This document shows, piece by piece, positions 53,514 through 61,445 of a stretch of 64,000 nt of DNA. The notes beneath the pieces were generated by a model that was not told where the DNA came from, did not search any database, and worked only from the letters and a program-made list of their open reading frames with translations. Positions within the stretch are counted from its first letter, which is position 1. Every line of letters begins with the position of its first letter. A program made the position numbers and the translations under genes. The DNA is from CBDAQV01 sp965199335 (GTDB taxonomy: Bacteria > Pseudomonadota > Alphaproteobacteria > CALMVH01), in assembly GCA_965199335.1 (NCBI GenBank), contig CBDAQZ010000003.1, positions 496,001-560,000 of the forward strand. Reading direction: 5' to 3'.

Positions 53514-54317
53514 TTATTCCGCTGCCTGAATCCGGCGCGGGCTTTTTGCGGCTGTCCTGGCGGCGGGCTTGCGTCCGGTTGCATGGGTGGCTGCCTTGGC
53601 GGTCGGCTTTGCCGGGGTGCGGCTGGACGGCTGCTTCTTGCGCGTCGACTTGCCCGGGGACACCGGCTGCGGCTGCGGCTGGCGCTGCGAGGGCTGGCGC
53701 GGGGCCGGCGCGGAACCGCGGGCGACGGTGTGCTGCATCTCGGCGTAGCGTTCGCGCTGCTGGCGATTGCGGCCGTAACCGCTCGCCCCGCGCTCTTCGC
53801 CCTGCGCGCCCGATGCCGGGAAGCTTTCCATCGCCGCCGGGTTGATCTCGCTCTGCGCCAGCTCGGTCAGCTTCTCGTCGGTCTGCTTTTCCTCCTCCAG
53901 CGTCTCCTGCAGCAGTGACACGATAGAATCGTGTCCCATCACCTGCGCCAGTGCGATCAGCGTGCCGTAGCTGGCGATCTCGTAATGCTCGACCTTTTGC
54001 GCGCAGGAAATCAGGGCGACGTCCATCACGTTGCCGCTCATGTCCTCGCGCATCATTTCGGAGGCTTCCTCGATCAGGCCGCGCATCGCCTCGCACGGCT
54101 TTGCCTTCGCGCGCATGCCCAGCTGGTCGAAGATCTGCTCGAGGCGTTCACACTGGCGATAGGTTTCCTCCAGGTGCTCGTTGATGCCGTCGCGCAGCTC
54201 GTCGTTGCTGGCGGCCTTGGCCATTTTCGGCAGCGCCTTGGTCAGCTGCTTTTCGGCGTGGTAGATATCCTGTAACTCGGCGACGAATAGATCGTGGATG
54301 CTCATGGACTCTGACAT
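53514..54317 (-). CDS. DUF892 (YciE-type) ferritin-like protein with long basic tail
   Basis: The 267-residue protein has a DUF892 four-helix domain (residues ~5-160: IHDLFVAELQDIYHAEKQL, CERLEQIFDQLGMRAKAKPC, HYEIASYGTLIALAQVMGHD, LEEEKQTDEKLTELAQ) with Glu/His ligands for a di-iron or similar centre. Usual family members end here; this one continues with ~100 residues rich in Arg, Gln, Pro, Lys and Ala (KPAARTAAKSPRR), a tail of the type seen in histone H1-like or DNA-binding Dps proteins. GGAGA upstream supports ATG 54317. Confidence 0.85.
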   Translation of the reverse strand: MSESMSIHDLFVAELQDIYHAEKQLTKALPKMAKAASNDELRDGINEHLEETYRQCERLEQIFDQLGMRAKAKPCEAMRGLIEEASEMMREDMSGNVMDVALISCAQKVEHYEIASYGTLIALAQVMGHDSIVSLLQETLEEEKQTDEKLTELAQSEINPAAMESFPASGAQGEERGASGYGRNRQQRERYAEMQHTVARGSAPAPRQPSQRQPQPQPVSPGKSTRKKQPSSRTPAKPTAKAATHATGRKPAARTAAKSPRRIQAAE

Positions 54318-54429
54318 TGCGTATCTCCGATGGGTAGCGGGAAAGACCGCGCCATGGCCGGTCCCTGTATCCCAACCGAACATGCAAATATGTGTTTGGT
54401 TCCTGTTGCCGTCAGTCTAGTTTAGGCGG

Positions 54430-55101
54430 ATGGAGCGTACTCTCTATCATCTTCCGCTATCGGCCCCTTCGCGCAAGGTGCGCCTTGCGCTGGCGGAAAA
54501 GGGACTGATCTTCTCGCTTGAGGTCGAGCGCATCTGGGAGCGCCGGGTCGAGTTCCTGTCGCTCAACCCCGCCGGCGAGGTGCCGGTGCTGCTGGAGCCC
54601 GAAGGCACGACGCTGGTCGACGCGCAGGTGATCTGCGAATATCTGGAGGAGACCTACGCCGCGATCGACCTGATCGGCAAGACGCCGATCCAGCGTGCCG
54701 AGACGCGGCGGCTGACAAGCTGGTTCGACCAGAAATTCGCCGACGAGGTAACCGAGAATCTGGTCGGCGAAAAATACACCAAGCGGCTGCTGGGCCTGGG
54801 CGATCCGCATGCGCCCGCGATCCGCGCCGGTCTTTCCAACATCCACTATCATCTCGAATACATCGAATACCTGTCCGAGCAGCGGCGCTGGCTGGCCGGC
54901 GACGAGTTCAGCCTTGCCGATATCTCGGCAGCGGCACAGCTTTCGGTCGTCGACTTCATCGGCGACGTGCCGTGGGACAAGCACCCGGAGGCCAAGGACT
55001 GGTACGCGCTGGTGAAATCGCGCCCCAGCTTCCGCCCTCTGCTGGCCGACCAGGTGATGGGAATACAACCCGCGACGCATTACGCCGATCTGGATTTCTA
55101 G
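54430..55101 (+). CDS. fzlA: FzlA-type GST-like cell-division protein
   Basis: The 223-residue protein has a GST fold: thioredoxin-like N-terminal domain (LYHLPLSAPSRKVRLALAEK, NPAGEVPVLLEPEG) and helical C-terminal domain (RRWLAGDEFSLADISAAAQL). The ending HYADLDF and the block WFDQKFADEVTENLVGEKYT are diagnostic of FzlA, the alphaproteobacterial FtsZ-binding protein that regulates constriction and septal synthesis, rather than of a catalytic GST. Position near mreB is suggestive but the gene stands in its own transcript. Start at 54430, in the AT-rich gap after the DUF892 gene. Confidence 0.9.
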   Translation: MERTLYHLPLSAPSRKVRLALAEKGLIFSLEVERIWERRVEFLSLNPAGEVPVLLEPEGTTLVDAQVICEYLEETYAAIDLIGKTPIQRAETRRLTSWFDQKFADEVTENLVGEKYTKRLLGLGDPHAPAIRAGLSNIHYHLEYIEYLSEQRRWLAGDEFSLADISAAAQLSVVDFIGDVPWDKHPEAKDWYALVKSRPSFRPLLADQVMGIQPATHYADLDF

Positions 55102-55111
55102 AAGATCAAGT

Positions 55112-55872
55112 ATGTTCTTATCGATCTTCTATCATTCATTTGTACTACTTGTTTACGTCTGCGCCGCCTTGTTTGTGTTTCACGGATACCAAACGAATAT
55201 CCGCCGCCGAATGAAGGGCGCCAAGGGCGAACGGACTATTCAGGACCTTCTGAGCAAATTGAATTTTGACAGCCTGCACGACGTATATGTGCCGTATTGG
55301 GTATCTCCAACCGAAAAACGATATACGCAAATCGACCACCTAGTTCGCACACAGTTTGGTATCGCCGTCTTGGAAACGAAAGATTGGACGGGCTTTATTT
55401 CAGGTGATTTTTCGAAAAGCCAATGGGACCAAAAAGTTGGCGGCAAAATCTCGAGAATTCCAAATCCAATTTGGCAAAATAACACTCATGTTACAAAGGT
55501 TATGGAATTTACAAAACTTAAGGGCGAATACAGCGTTGCGGTTCAAGGCTTTGTAATTTCACCGGTGATGCCAAAATTTCTGAAAACCTCCAATCTAAGA
55601 TTACATATCCAGACAATTTAGAGGACGCTCTTCTTCCTAAGGCGAAACCATATTGTAACCCAGCTGCGATTGAGGCGAGTTGGGAAAAACTTCGACTTCT
55701 AACTGACAACAAAAAACAAATGAAGAAACGCCATACCGATCAATGGAAAAGCAGGCTGAGTGCCGAAGAGAAGCACTCATATATCATCGGGTGGCTAGGT
55801 TTCTGGATGGGAATAGTGTTATTAGCCAGTGGCCTCTATTTGGATTGTTTTCCTATTCTGGAGATCAGGTGA
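55112..55872 (+). pseudogene. NERD-domain (nuclease-related) membrane protein, frameshifted
   Basis: Frame one starts at 55112 with a membrane helix (FVLLVYVCAALFVFHGYQTN) and a NERD domain (KGAKGERTIQDLLSKLN, QIDHLVRTQFGIAVLETKDW), whose Asp and Glu-x-Lys are nuclease-like. It ends at 55621 after losing its frame near 55556. Another frame then carries the expected continuation (FTGDAKISENLQSK…) for ~100 codons, ending in a second membrane helix and TGA at 55870-55872, which overlaps the next start by one base. One missing T in a TTT run explains it. GC content is low, so the gene is probably acquired and decaying, or subject to slippage. Confidence 0.75.
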
Positions 55873-56618
55873 TGTCGCACAGACCTTCCACAAATCGCAG
55901 ATTATGTAGTGTTTTAGTGAGTACGATCTGCTTATTTTCGGTGTCCTCTAGAGCCCAGACCCCCGCGCCTGGCCACGACTACCCGCCTGTCATGGACAGC
56001 GTCACGCTCGACCTGTCGGCCGAGGATTGGGTGGAAACGGCGACAGCGCGGGTGACCATCAGCCTGGATGCCGCCGTGCCGGGCGGCGATGCCGGCAAGG
56101 TGCGGGCGGACATGCTGAAGGCGGTCGGCGGTCTGGTGTCCGGGGCGACGTGGCGGTTTTCGTCCTTCGACCGCTCGCAGGACCAGTCGGACCTCGAACG
56201 CTCGCATGCCGAGCTCGAGACGCGGCTGAAGGAAAGCGACCTGGGCGGCCTGGCCGACAAGGCGAAGCAGGCCAGCAAGCCGGGGCTGCAGCTGCACGTG
56301 GAGGATATCGATTTCACGCCGACCCTGGCCGAGACCGAGGCGGCGCGCGCCAAGCTGCGCAACCAGATCTACGCGCAGGTCAACGACGAATTGAAGCGCC
56401 TGTCGGCCAGCGAACCGGATCGCAAGTTCCGCGTGGGAACGATCGATTTCGGCGCGCCCGAGGCGCAGCCGCTGCCGATGCGTCGCGTGGCCCGCCCGAT
56501 GATGATGAACGCCATGGCGCAGCAGGCGCCGGAACCCGCCGCGGCGCCGATCAACGTGCAGCAGAAGCTGACGCTCGAGGCGCATGTGGTCCTGTCGGCG
56601 ATAGCGCCGAAGGAATAA
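55872..56618 (+). CDS. Exported hypothetical protein (SIMPL-like features)
   Basis: The 248-residue protein has a signal peptide (VLVSTICLFSVSSRAQ), then a periplasmic alpha/beta region: DSVTLDLSAEDWVETATARV, WRFSSFDRSQDQSDLERSHA, IDFTPTLAETEAARAKLRNQ, ending LEAHVVLSAIAPKE. The opening and closing strands resemble SIMPL-domain proteins, but this is uncertain. TGATG couples it to the upstream broken NERD gene. A perfect palindrome terminates it. Codon use changes to high GC after the first ~30 codons. Confidence 0.65.
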   Translation: MSHRPSTNRRLCSVLVSTICLFSVSSRAQTPAPGHDYPPVMDSVTLDLSAEDWVETATARVTISLDAAVPGGDAGKVRADMLKAVGGLVSGATWRFSSFDRSQDQSDLERSHAELETRLKESDLGGLADKAKQASKPGLQLHVEDIDFTPTLAETEAARAKLRNQIYAQVNDELKRLSASEPDRKFRVGTIDFGAPEAQPLPMRRVARPMMMNAMAQQAPEPAAAPINVQQKLTLEAHVVLSAIAPKE

Positions 56619-56620
56619 GA

Positions 56621-56648
56621 AAAACCTCTCCCAATTGGGAGAGGTTTT
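56621..56648. terminator. Perfectly palindromic bidirectional terminator
   Basis: A 28-base exact palindrome, AAAACCTCTCCCAA and its complement, lies between two convergent genes. Each strand reads a GC-rich stem ended by TTTT. It belongs to the CCTCTCCC-type repeat family found at 32545-32562. It starts 2 bases past one stop and ends 9 bases before the other. Confidence 0.85.
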
Positions 56649-56657
56649 AAATCGCGC

Positions 56658-57164
56658 CTATTTGTCGTCGTGGCCGTGTTCGCCCTTCGGGCCTTCCGGG
56701 CCGTGACCGCCATGGGCATGATGGATCATGTCCTCGCCGAACTGGTCGAATTCCTCCTTCTGCTCGGTGCTAAGCACCTTGTAGAGGTCGACCAGGGCCG
56801 GCCGCGAGCTTTGCAGCTGGCCCAGCTTGGCGCTTAGCATCTTTTCCAGGTGATCTTCCTGGTCGAGGACCGAGGGCGGCGTGTCGCCGGACGGCAACGT
56901 ATCCGCCAGGCATGCATCGCGTTCCTTCGCCGCGCCATCCGACTCAGCCTGGCTGAACTTATTCCACGCATCCTGTTGTTTGTCGGTTATGCCAAGCTTG
57001 GCCTGAAGGTAGGCAAGCTTGCCGAACGCATGCGCGTAATGGTCGTTGCACATCTCGGCATGCCAGTCGGCCTTGCTCTCGGAATCGGGCTTGTGCTCCT
57101 TCGCATAGGCCATGGCGGGAATCACCAGTGGCAAGGCAAGAAGAGCGGCGTGCAGTCGTTTCAT
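56658..57164 (-). CDS. Spy/CpxP (LTXXQ)-like periplasmic protein
   Basis: The 168-residue protein starts with a signal peptide (MKRLHAALLALPLVIPAMAYA) and shows LTXXQ-like motifs: LQAKLGITDKQQDAWNKFSQ and KVLSTEQKEEFDQFGED. Helical dimeric proteins of this type act as ATP-independent chaperones or metal/stress sensors. A His/Gly-rich tail (HHAHGGHGPEGPKGEHGH) could bind metal ions. GGGGA 6 bases before ATG 57164 fixes the start. It is divergent from the glycosyltransferase gene. Confidence 0.8.
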   Translation of the reverse strand: MKRLHAALLALPLVIPAMAYAKEHKPDSESKADWHAEMCNDHYAHAFGKLAYLQAKLGITDKQQDAWNKFSQAESDGAAKERDACLADTLPSGDTPPSVLDQEDHLEKMLSAKLGQLQSSRPALVDLYKVLSTEQKEEFDQFGEDMIHHAHGGHGPEGPKGEHGHDDK

Positions 57165-57285
57165 GGATCGTCCCCAAAGTTGTTCGCCTGTATGATACGT
57201 CGCAATCGGTCGCTTTGTTGCGCCCCAATTGACACCAGGCCTGCGGATCGCCAAAATCGTGCCTTATGTCAGATATTTACGTACA

Positions 57286-58467
57286 ATGTTAGAAACGCTT
57301 AAACGCTGGATCGCGGGTCTTTCGGGCAAGGCCGTCGACCTGGTCGTGTTCGACGATGTCTTTCCGCACCCGCAATCGGCCTTCCGGCTGGAGGAGTTCG
57401 ACGCCTATCTGACGCGCTTCAAGACGGCGGTCGTCTATTCCACCGGCGTCAGCTTTGCCTTCTTCAACGACAAGCGCACCCTGCCGCAGGTGATCGCCGA
57501 TCATGACAGGAATTCGCCTGCGCTGGCAGGCCGCACACGCCCTTTCGATCCGGCACTGAAGATCAAGGCCCGGCTGGCCTATTGCGATTTCATCAACAAC
57601 GCCGCCGGCTTCCTGGACGTCATAGAGAAGAACCACCTGCCCTTCGTATTCACGCTGTACCCCGGCGGCGGCTTCTACCTGAACGACGACGAGTGCGACG
57701 CCAAGATGCGCCGCGTCTTCGGCTCGCGCTTCTTCCGACGCGTGATCGTGACGCAGAAGATCACTTACGATTATCTGGTCGAGAAGCGGCTATGTCCCGC
57801 CGACCGGATCGATTTCATCTACGGGGTCGTGACACCGGACGTGAACCTGACCCGCGCCCTGCCGTCCAAGATCGCCTTCGGCAAGGACAAGAAGACCTTC
57901 GACATCTGCTTTACCGCGCACAAATATACCCCCGACGGCCGCGACAAGGGCTACGACATCTTTCTGGATGTGGCCAGGCGGTTGGCGGCGCTGCACCCCG
58001 AGTACCGCTTCCATGTCGTCGGCAATTACGATGAGAACGACCTGCCGATCACGGGGCTGGAAGGCCGCATCACCTTCCATGGCGGCCACGACCCGGAATG
58101 GTTCGGCGAGTTCTATCGCGACAAGGACATGATCCTGTTGTGCAACGTGCCCTTCGTACTGCGCGAGGGGGCGTTCGACGGCTTCCCCACAGGCTGCGGT
58201 TCCGATGCCATGCTGCACCGCGTGGCGCAGCTATGCACCGATCCGCTGGGCCTCAACTCCAAGTTCGCCGATGGCAAGGAGCTGGTGATCGTGCCGCACG
58301 ACCCGCACACGATCGTGGGCAAGATCCTTTATTTCAGGGACTATCCTGAGGAGCTGCGCGCCATCGGCGAGGCGGGCTATCGTGCCGCGCTCAATGTCTA
58401 CGGCTTCGACGCGCAGGTGAAGCCACGCATCAAGATACTGGAACGTGAAATCGTTCAGGCCGGCTAG
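57286..58467 (+). CDS. GT4-like glycosyltransferase
   Basis: The 393-residue protein has a GT-B layout: an N-terminal Rossmann-like part (VVFDDVFPHPQSAFRLEEFD, PFVFTLYPGGGFYLNDDECD) and a C-terminal part with FDICFTAHKYTPDGRDKGYD, YRFHVVGNYDEND and ITFHGGHDPEWFGEFYRDKD. The EGAFDGFPTGCGSDAM loop matches the E-x7-E donor-binding region of family 4. The acceptor is unknown; surface polysaccharide is likely. The start at 57286 follows a run of AT-rich sequence. The last 4 bases overlap the convergent gene. Confidence 0.7.
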   Translation: MLETLKRWIAGLSGKAVDLVVFDDVFPHPQSAFRLEEFDAYLTRFKTAVVYSTGVSFAFFNDKRTLPQVIADHDRNSPALAGRTRPFDPALKIKARLAYCDFINNAAGFLDVIEKNHLPFVFTLYPGGGFYLNDDECDAKMRRVFGSRFFRRVIVTQKITYDYLVEKRLCPADRIDFIYGVVTPDVNLTRALPSKIAFGKDKKTFDICFTAHKYTPDGRDKGYDIFLDVARRLAALHPEYRFHVVGNYDENDLPITGLEGRITFHGGHDPEWFGEFYRDKDMILLCNVPFVLREGAFDGFPTGCGSDAMLHRVAQLCTDPLGLNSKFADGKELVIVPHDPHTIVGKILYFRDYPEELRAIGEAGYRAALNVYGFDAQVKPRIKILEREIVQAG

Positions 58468-59405
58468 TCTGGTTCACGCCGGCTGGCATGCGAACGGCGA
58501 TAGCGCCCGAAACCCGACAGCACGGTGTCGAGCTTGTGAGTGCGCATACGGCCGGCGGCGTCCTCCGCCATGTCTTCGAATATGAATCCTGGCCCCTGCG
58601 GCGGAATCTCGGGCAAACCGTCGGGCTTCAATGTCGGCATCCGGGGACAGACCTGCCTTATCAGGGCGTTGGCCTTGGCCATCGGCTCGGTACCGAGCTC
58701 GTGCCAGTTCAGCAACTGGGCCTTCCACAGCCGCAAGGCAGCGATCTGCTCTGAATTTACCGCGCGGCTATCGAGGCAGGCCTCGATACCGGCGAGGGGG
58801 ACATAAGCCCTGTGCAAGCGCGTATAGCTGTTGGCGGGATCCAGATGCTCGGCGAGTTCCCTCACGCGCCTGACTTCGCCTAGCTGAACCGTGCCGCTGT
58901 TCTTTTGGTATTCATCGAAGATCGCGGCGATTGCCGGCGGGCGCTTGTAGGGTACCTCATGGTCCGGATCTCGCTTGAGATGTTCCGAAGCTGCGATTTC
59001 GGGCAATATCTGCCAGCGCAGCAGCATGTACTCGATGTCCTTCGCCCGCTCTTCTTCCTCGATCCGGGCCGGATTGAACTGTGCAGGAGGCGGTATATTC
59101 CTGCCGGACTTGATTGCGTCGGCTTCCTCGTCATCCTTCAGCGCCGATTCCGAAAACCGGGTCAGGTCCGGAACCGTATGCAGTTTCTGCCGACCAAGGC
59201 GCGCGGCACAGACCGGGCCGGCCTGTTTCAGGTCTTCTCCTACCCTCAGGAAATAAGCCGTGCCGCTTTTCAGTTCATGGCCCTTGCTGGTGCCATGCTT
59301 GTCGGAACGGAAATGACAATATCGTTCGGTGGCGAAGCCCTTCATCACCACGTCGAGGTGGTGCGAATCTATTGGCGGCAATTTGCTCAGGCTGAATTCG
59401 GCCAC
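58464..59405 (-). CDS. Hypothetical protein
   Basis: The 313-residue soluble protein shows no signal peptide or known domain. Charged helical segments (RIEEEERAKDIEYMLLRWQI, VRRVRELAEHLDPAN) dominate. GTG at 59405 with AGG 9 bases upstream is the likely start. It is followed by a convergent glycosyltransferase gene (4-base overlap). The preceding gene on the same strand begins beyond a short AT-rich gap, so it has its own promoter. Confidence 0.6.
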   Translation of the reverse strand: MAEFSLSKLPPIDSHHLDVVMKGFATERYCHFRSDKHGTSKGHELKSGTAYFLRVGEDLKQAGPVCAARLGRQKLHTVPDLTRFSESALKDDEEADAIKSGRNIPPPAQFNPARIEEEERAKDIEYMLLRWQILPEIAASEHLKRDPDHEVPYKRPPAIAAIFDEYQKNSGTVQLGEVRRVRELAEHLDPANSYTRLHRAYVPLAGIEACLDSRAVNSEQIAALRLWKAQLLNWHELGTEPMAKANALIRQVCPRMPTLKPDGLPEIPPQGPGFIFEDMAEDAAGRMRTHKLDTVLSGFGRYRRSHASRREPD

Positions 59406-59462
59406 GGGACATAACCTGCTCTGGTTTTGTCATTATATACAGAATTAATATTCTGTTAGCAA

Positions 59463-60206
59463 CTACTTCCGTTCCAGCCCTTCCAGTTTCGACCCGGGGC
59501 GTTCAAGGCCAAGGCGGTTGCCCGTTACGGCTTCGGGTGCGCGGAAGATGGTCGGAAAGGACCTCAGGAAACGCTCGGCCACCGAGCCCTGGAAGGACAG
59601 ATCGGTAACGATGGTATCGCGCGGCCCACCACGGGCCTCGATGCGCAGGGATTGCGTGCCGCTCACTACATACGACGTCTTTGTATCTCTGCCGGCCAAT
59701 ATCTCGGGATAATTCGAGCCTGCCTGTTCGACCGGGATGATGCGGACATTGTCCGCCTTGACCCAGGTGACGGGGTGGCGGGGCCACGGCAGGGTTCGTT
59801 CCGGAAAGAGCTTTATTTCCGGCAGATGCGCAGAAGCGCCCATGTCGATGGCGATCCGGGTCACGGATTCGGGCCTGCCGTCCTTGTCGAAGCCGCCGAA
59901 ATGACCGGTCGTTTCCTGGTCGATGCCAACGATGCTGCCGGCGGCAAGGGCAGGCCATTCCGCATGGATCAGTTTTTCGACCTGAACCAGCGTTTCGTCG
60001 ACACCCGGGGCGGTGCGCCCCTGCCCGAACGAAAACTTGACCGTCGGCACATGCCACCACGGACGGCCGACTGGCGCATGCGGGCGCGAAGCATCGTATT
60101 CGCCCAGCCAGTTGACGCCACGCAACGACAGCGAGGACACGCCGTCCACCTCTATCCTGGGCATAAGCCAGCAATGCATGACGCCGGAATTTGTCGATAC
60201 AGTCAT
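59463..60206 (-). CDS. Hypothetical protein
   Basis: The 247-residue soluble protein has no signal peptide. Visible segments are VNWLGEYDASRPHAP, VGIDQETTGHFGGFDKDGRP and VTRIAIDMGASAHLPEIKLF, likely beta strands. No family is recognised. Sequence composition (His, Trp, Pro) looks globular. ATG at 60206. Together with neighbours at 58464, 60280 and 61049 it forms a run of unrecognised minus-strand genes. Confidence 0.6.
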   Translation of the reverse strand: MTVSTNSGVMHCWLMPRIEVDGVSSLSLRGVNWLGEYDASRPHAPVGRPWWHVPTVKFSFGQGRTAPGVDETLVQVEKLIHAEWPALAAGSIVGIDQETTGHFGGFDKDGRPESVTRIAIDMGASAHLPEIKLFPERTLPWPRHPVTWVKADNVRIIPVEQAGSNYPEILAGRDTKTSYVVSGTQSLRIEARGGPRDTIVTDLSFQGSVAERFLRSFPTIFRAPEAVTGNRLGLERPGSKLEGLERK

Positions 60207-60279
60207 GACAGTCGATCGATCAAGAAATTAATTACATATTAATATACTAACGACCGTCTTCTTGCAATCTGCAATATTG

Positions 60280-60954
60280 CTAAGGCACGTCGACCGCAAT
60301 GGCGGTCCCGTTCGGATTGCCGGTGCCGTCCGGCGCATAGCGCACCAGGCGCATCACGATATCGCTGGCGCAACGGCGCACCGTCCAGGCTTCCAGCCAG
60401 GAATGCTGGGCGAAATTGGCATCGTCGATGATCTTCGTATCCAGTATGGAGACATCCTGCGTGCAGACATTGTTCTTGAAGAGCGCGCCCCCCCGGGCCA
60501 GCGTCTGGATTTCCAGCGCAGGATCGGCGTGGCTGGCGCCCGGCAACGCCGGCGTGATGTGCAGCCCATTCGGCGCGCGCTCGACCACGAAGGCCCGAAA
60601 ACCCGGCTGGCCGCAGCTGCTGACCGTCCAGCGTTCGTACCAGCGCAGGGCCGGGCCGGCCAATTGCGCCGGCGGCGGCGGATAGAACCGCCCGGCCGGA
60701 TCGACCAGGAAGAACTTGTCGCGCGTGCCCACCGTGAACCCGTCGCACAGCTTGCGCCCGGACTGCAGTTCGCTCTGCGCCAGGTCGGCCTTGACGAAGT
60801 TCAGGTAATTGTCCGAGGCGACCAGCGTTCTGTCGGGCGGCACCAACTGGGCGATCGTCTGCGCTGGCGAAGCGTTCAGGACGCCGGCATAATCGGCGTG
60901 GGCCGCGATGGGCGGCAGCATAAACAAGACAAACAGCGCGCGCTTAAGCATCAT
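60280..60954 (-). CDS. Exported hypothetical protein
   Basis: The 224-residue protein has a signal peptide (KRALFVLFMLPPIAAHADYA). The mature part carries Cys at RKLCDGF, VSSCGQPGF, NNVCTQD and RRCASD, which suggests two disulfides, and repeated W-T-V-x-x-C patterns (YERWTVSSC, LEAWTVRRC), that is, two similar halves. No family is recognised. ATG 60954 follows GGA by 6 bases; ATGs at 60960 and 60951 are alternatives. Confidence 0.65.
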   Translation of the reverse strand: MMLKRALFVLFMLPPIAAHADYAGVLNASPAQTIAQLVPPDRTLVASDNYLNFVKADLAQSELQSGRKLCDGFTVGTRDKFFLVDPAGRFYPPPPAQLAGPALRWYERWTVSSCGQPGFRAFVVERAPNGLHITPALPGASHADPALEIQTLARGGALFKNNVCTQDVSILDTKIIDDANFAQHSWLEAWTVRRCASDIVMRLVRYAPDGTGNPNGTAIAVDVP

Positions 60955-61048
60955 CGTCATTCCAAACTTCTTTTATCAGCATGTAAACGAACATGGTTGA
61001 GCCTATGACGCGATGGGTCCCGAAACAAATCGGGGAATGACGATGGAG

Positions 61049-61384
61049 TTAGGGCTCGACCGAAGGCCCAAAGAATGCTGAACGCGAAAGTTCGGACCTA
61101 AGCGCATCGGTCAATAAACCACGATGTTGGGAAATAGGCCTAGGGTGCAAATATGAGTCTTTTCTGAGAAGGGTTTCGGGCCCGATCCGAAGGAACGTCT
61201 TGGGCCCCTGCAAAAGCCACCGATCAGGCTTCACAAAATCATTCTTGGTTTCAACTTTACTTACAGTAGAAATAATTTTTCCATCCCGAACCTCGACGCC
61301 GGAACTCTCGCCAAATGGCGCATCAGCATCATAGACTATAGTCGTTTTTCCGCGAATTGCAGAAAACGTTACAAAATTCGACAT
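61049..61384 (-). CDS. Hypothetical protein
   Basis: The 111-residue protein lacks a signal peptide or recognisable domain. The first half is beta-like (MSNFVTFSAIRGKTTIVYDA, GVEVRDGKIISTVSKVETKN). AAGGAG 7 bases before the ATG gives good support. GC content is lower than in neighbouring genes, so it may be acquired. It lies just upstream of (and on the same strand as) lepA's 3' end. Confidence 0.6.
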   Translation of the reverse strand: MSNFVTFSAIRGKTTIVYDADAPFGESSGVEVRDGKIISTVSKVETKNDFVKPDRWLLQGPKTFLRIGPETLLRKDSYLHPRPISQHRGLLTDALRSELSRSAFFGPSVEP

Positions 61385-61445
61385 GCAGTCTCCTTTGACG
61401 TGAAGTAATTACCTACTACCAATCTGTTTCAAAATTTCATAGCGA

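Noticed and set aside
55743..55871. Upstream start (ATG 55743) for the exported protein gene
   Set aside because: The first 43 codons are an out-of-frame reading of the NERD gene's second part; signal peptide and coupling point to ATG 55872.
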